DNA from: an uncultured Porphyromonadaceae bacterium
GTDB taxonomy: Bacteria > Bacteroidota > Bacteroidia > Bacteroidales > Paludibacteraceae
Assembly: GCA_949285425.1 (NCBI GenBank)
Contig: CASEAJ010000047.1
Location: 1 to 64,000 of the forward strand
Length of the DNA: 64,000 nucleotides
Direction: 5' to 3'
The notes below the pieces were generated by a model that saw nothing but the letters and a program-made list of their open reading frames with translations, made no database searches and was not told where the DNA came from. The position numbers and the translations under genes are program-made. Numbering within the stretch: the stretch's first letter is position 1; the number at the start of each line of letters is the position of its first letter. Positions 63,161-64,000 of this stretch are shown here, piece by piece.

Positions 63161-64000
63161 ATGCTTAGAACACATACTTGCGGCGAACTTCGCTTAGCTA
63201 ATGCAGGAGAAAATGTGACATTGTCCGGGTGGGTGCAACGCTCACGTAAGATGGGCGGCATGACGTTTGTTGACATTCGCGACCGTTACGGCATAACCCA
63301 GCTGGTATTCAATCAGGAATCGGATGCCGCGCTTTGCGAGCGTGCCAACGAGCTCGGACGTGAATTTGTCATCCGTGTGACAGGAACCGTTGCGGAACGC
63401 AGCAACAAGAACAGAAATCTGGAAACGGGTGACATAGAAATACTCGTTACCGAGCTTGAGGTGCTGAACAAGGCCAAGACACCGCCGTTTACGATAGAGG
63501 ACAACACCGACGGAGGCGATGACCTGCGCATGAAATACCGTTATCTCGACTTGCGCCGCAAGGTGGTGCGCGACAACCTCATGTTGCGTCATAAGATGGC
63601 GTTCGAAATCCGTCGCTATCTCGACCAGTTGGGATTCCTTGAAGTGGAAACACCTATTCTGGTAGGTTCTACGCCTGAAGGGGCACGCGACTTTGTGGTG
63701 CCTTCGCGCATGAATCCCGGTGAATTCTACGCATTGCCTCAGTCACCCCAGCTGTTCAAGCAGCTGCTGATGGTATCGGGTTTCGACCGCTACTTCCAGA
63801 TTGCCAAATGTTTCCGCGACGAGGACCTGCGAGCCGACCGTCAGCCCGAGTTTACCCAGATAGACTGCGAAATGTCGTTCGTTGAGCAGGAAGACGTGCT
63901 GAACATATTTGAGGGCATGGTGAAGCACCTGTTCAAGTTTGTGAAGAATATTGACTTCAAGGACCCGTTCCCGCGGATGACCTGGGCCGACGCCATGAAG
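63161..64000 (+). CDS. aspS: Aspartyl-tRNA synthetase, N-terminal part
   Basis: The gene runs off the right edge; 280 codons are present. The N-terminal OB-fold anticodon-binding domain covers about 1-105 ([26 protein letters not shown] region, [18 protein letters not shown]). Class II motif 1 (FLEVETPIL) and motif 2 ([18 protein letters not shown] near 220) follow. It charges tRNA-Asp with aspartate. The ATG at 63161 gives the expected N-terminus; no clear -7 box was found in the 70 bases after the fabD terminator. Confidence 0.96.
   Translation, partial: MLRTHTCGELRLANAGENVTLSGWVQRSRKMGGMTFVDIRDRYGITQLVFNQESDAALCERANELGREFVIRVTGTVAERSNKNRNLETGDIEILVTELEVLNKAKTPPFTIEDNTDGGDDLRMKYRYLDLRRKVVRDNLMLRHKMAFEIRRYLDQLGFLEVETPILVGSTPEGARDFVVPSRMNPGEFYALPQSPQLFKQLLMVSGFDRYFQIAKCFRDEDLRADRQPEFTQIDCEMSFVEQEDVLNIFEGMVKHLFKFVKNIDFKDPFPRMTWADAMK

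Overview
The window is a chromosomal segment of a Bacteroidota bacterium, most likely order Bacteroidales. The evidence is several secreted proteins with C-terminal type IX secretion (T9SS) type A sorting domains, families typical of the group (PCMD and calycin-like proteins, DUF6340, the PG0541-type efflux partner, the Bacteroidota putative porin), and repeated TAnnTTTG promoter -7 boxes. I cannot place it to genus by eye. No rRNA, tRNA, CRISPR array, integrase or transposase gene was seen.

Layout. 0.5-8.5 kb: a large T9SS-exported Fn3/PCMD surface protein, then a minus-strand set made of a PCMD lipoprotein, an outer-membrane barrel and a calycin-like T9SS protein. 9.1-15.1 kb: a complete RND efflux operon (TolC-like channel, lipoprotein adaptor, HAE1-type pump, PG0541-like small protein). 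15.3-23.8 kb, richer in GC: an rRNA m5C methyltransferase, a PhnP-like metallo-hydrolase, a DUF6340 lipoprotein, a peptide (POT) transporter broken by a one-base frameshift, and a response-regulator/PEP-synthase-like protein. 24.1-25.5 kb: glutamate dehydrogenase gdhA. 26.1-44.3 kb, AT-rich: an 18-kb surface-protein locus with mirror-like order: barrel, 1.1-kresidue T9SS protein, 2,896-residue giant T9SS protein, a paralogue of the first T9SS protein, then a barrel fused to an OmpA peptidoglycan-binding domain. 44.9-53.9 kb: metY, an AspT/YidE-type transporter, and an apparent operon putative porin - solute-binding protein - metA - queH, then lgt. 53.9-64 kb: secA, a GT4 glycosyltransferase, cardiolipin synthase, a divergent GH88/GH105-like protein, fabD and the start of aspS.

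The most unusual content lies between genes. Five intergenic loci (about 84-257, 8756-8876, 25634-25731, 44479-44618, 57604-57746) each carry exactly four 14-bp near-palindromes of the form YYCA-N6-TGRR in an exact 22-bp register (14-bp core plus 8-bp spacer), usually inside outer inverted repeats. The core sequence differs between loci while the geometry does not. One locus (44.5 kb) is a chimera whose left end matches the 0.1-kb element and whose right end matches the 8.8-kb element. A sixth locus (20.64 kb) has five and a half copies of a different palindrome, GATGCGCATC, at 22-23 bp spacing. I know of no described element with this architecture; it could be a cooperative protein-binding array, a REP/BIME-like mobile repeat, or an RNA hairpin array.

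Functionally the window joins envelope biogenesis (SecA, Lgt, cardiolipin synthase, GT4, FabD), efflux, surface adhesin display through T9SS, and nitrogen/sulfur amino-acid metabolism (GdhA; MetA plus MetY, where MetA Glu111 predicts an acetyl-CoA enzyme that fits MetY).
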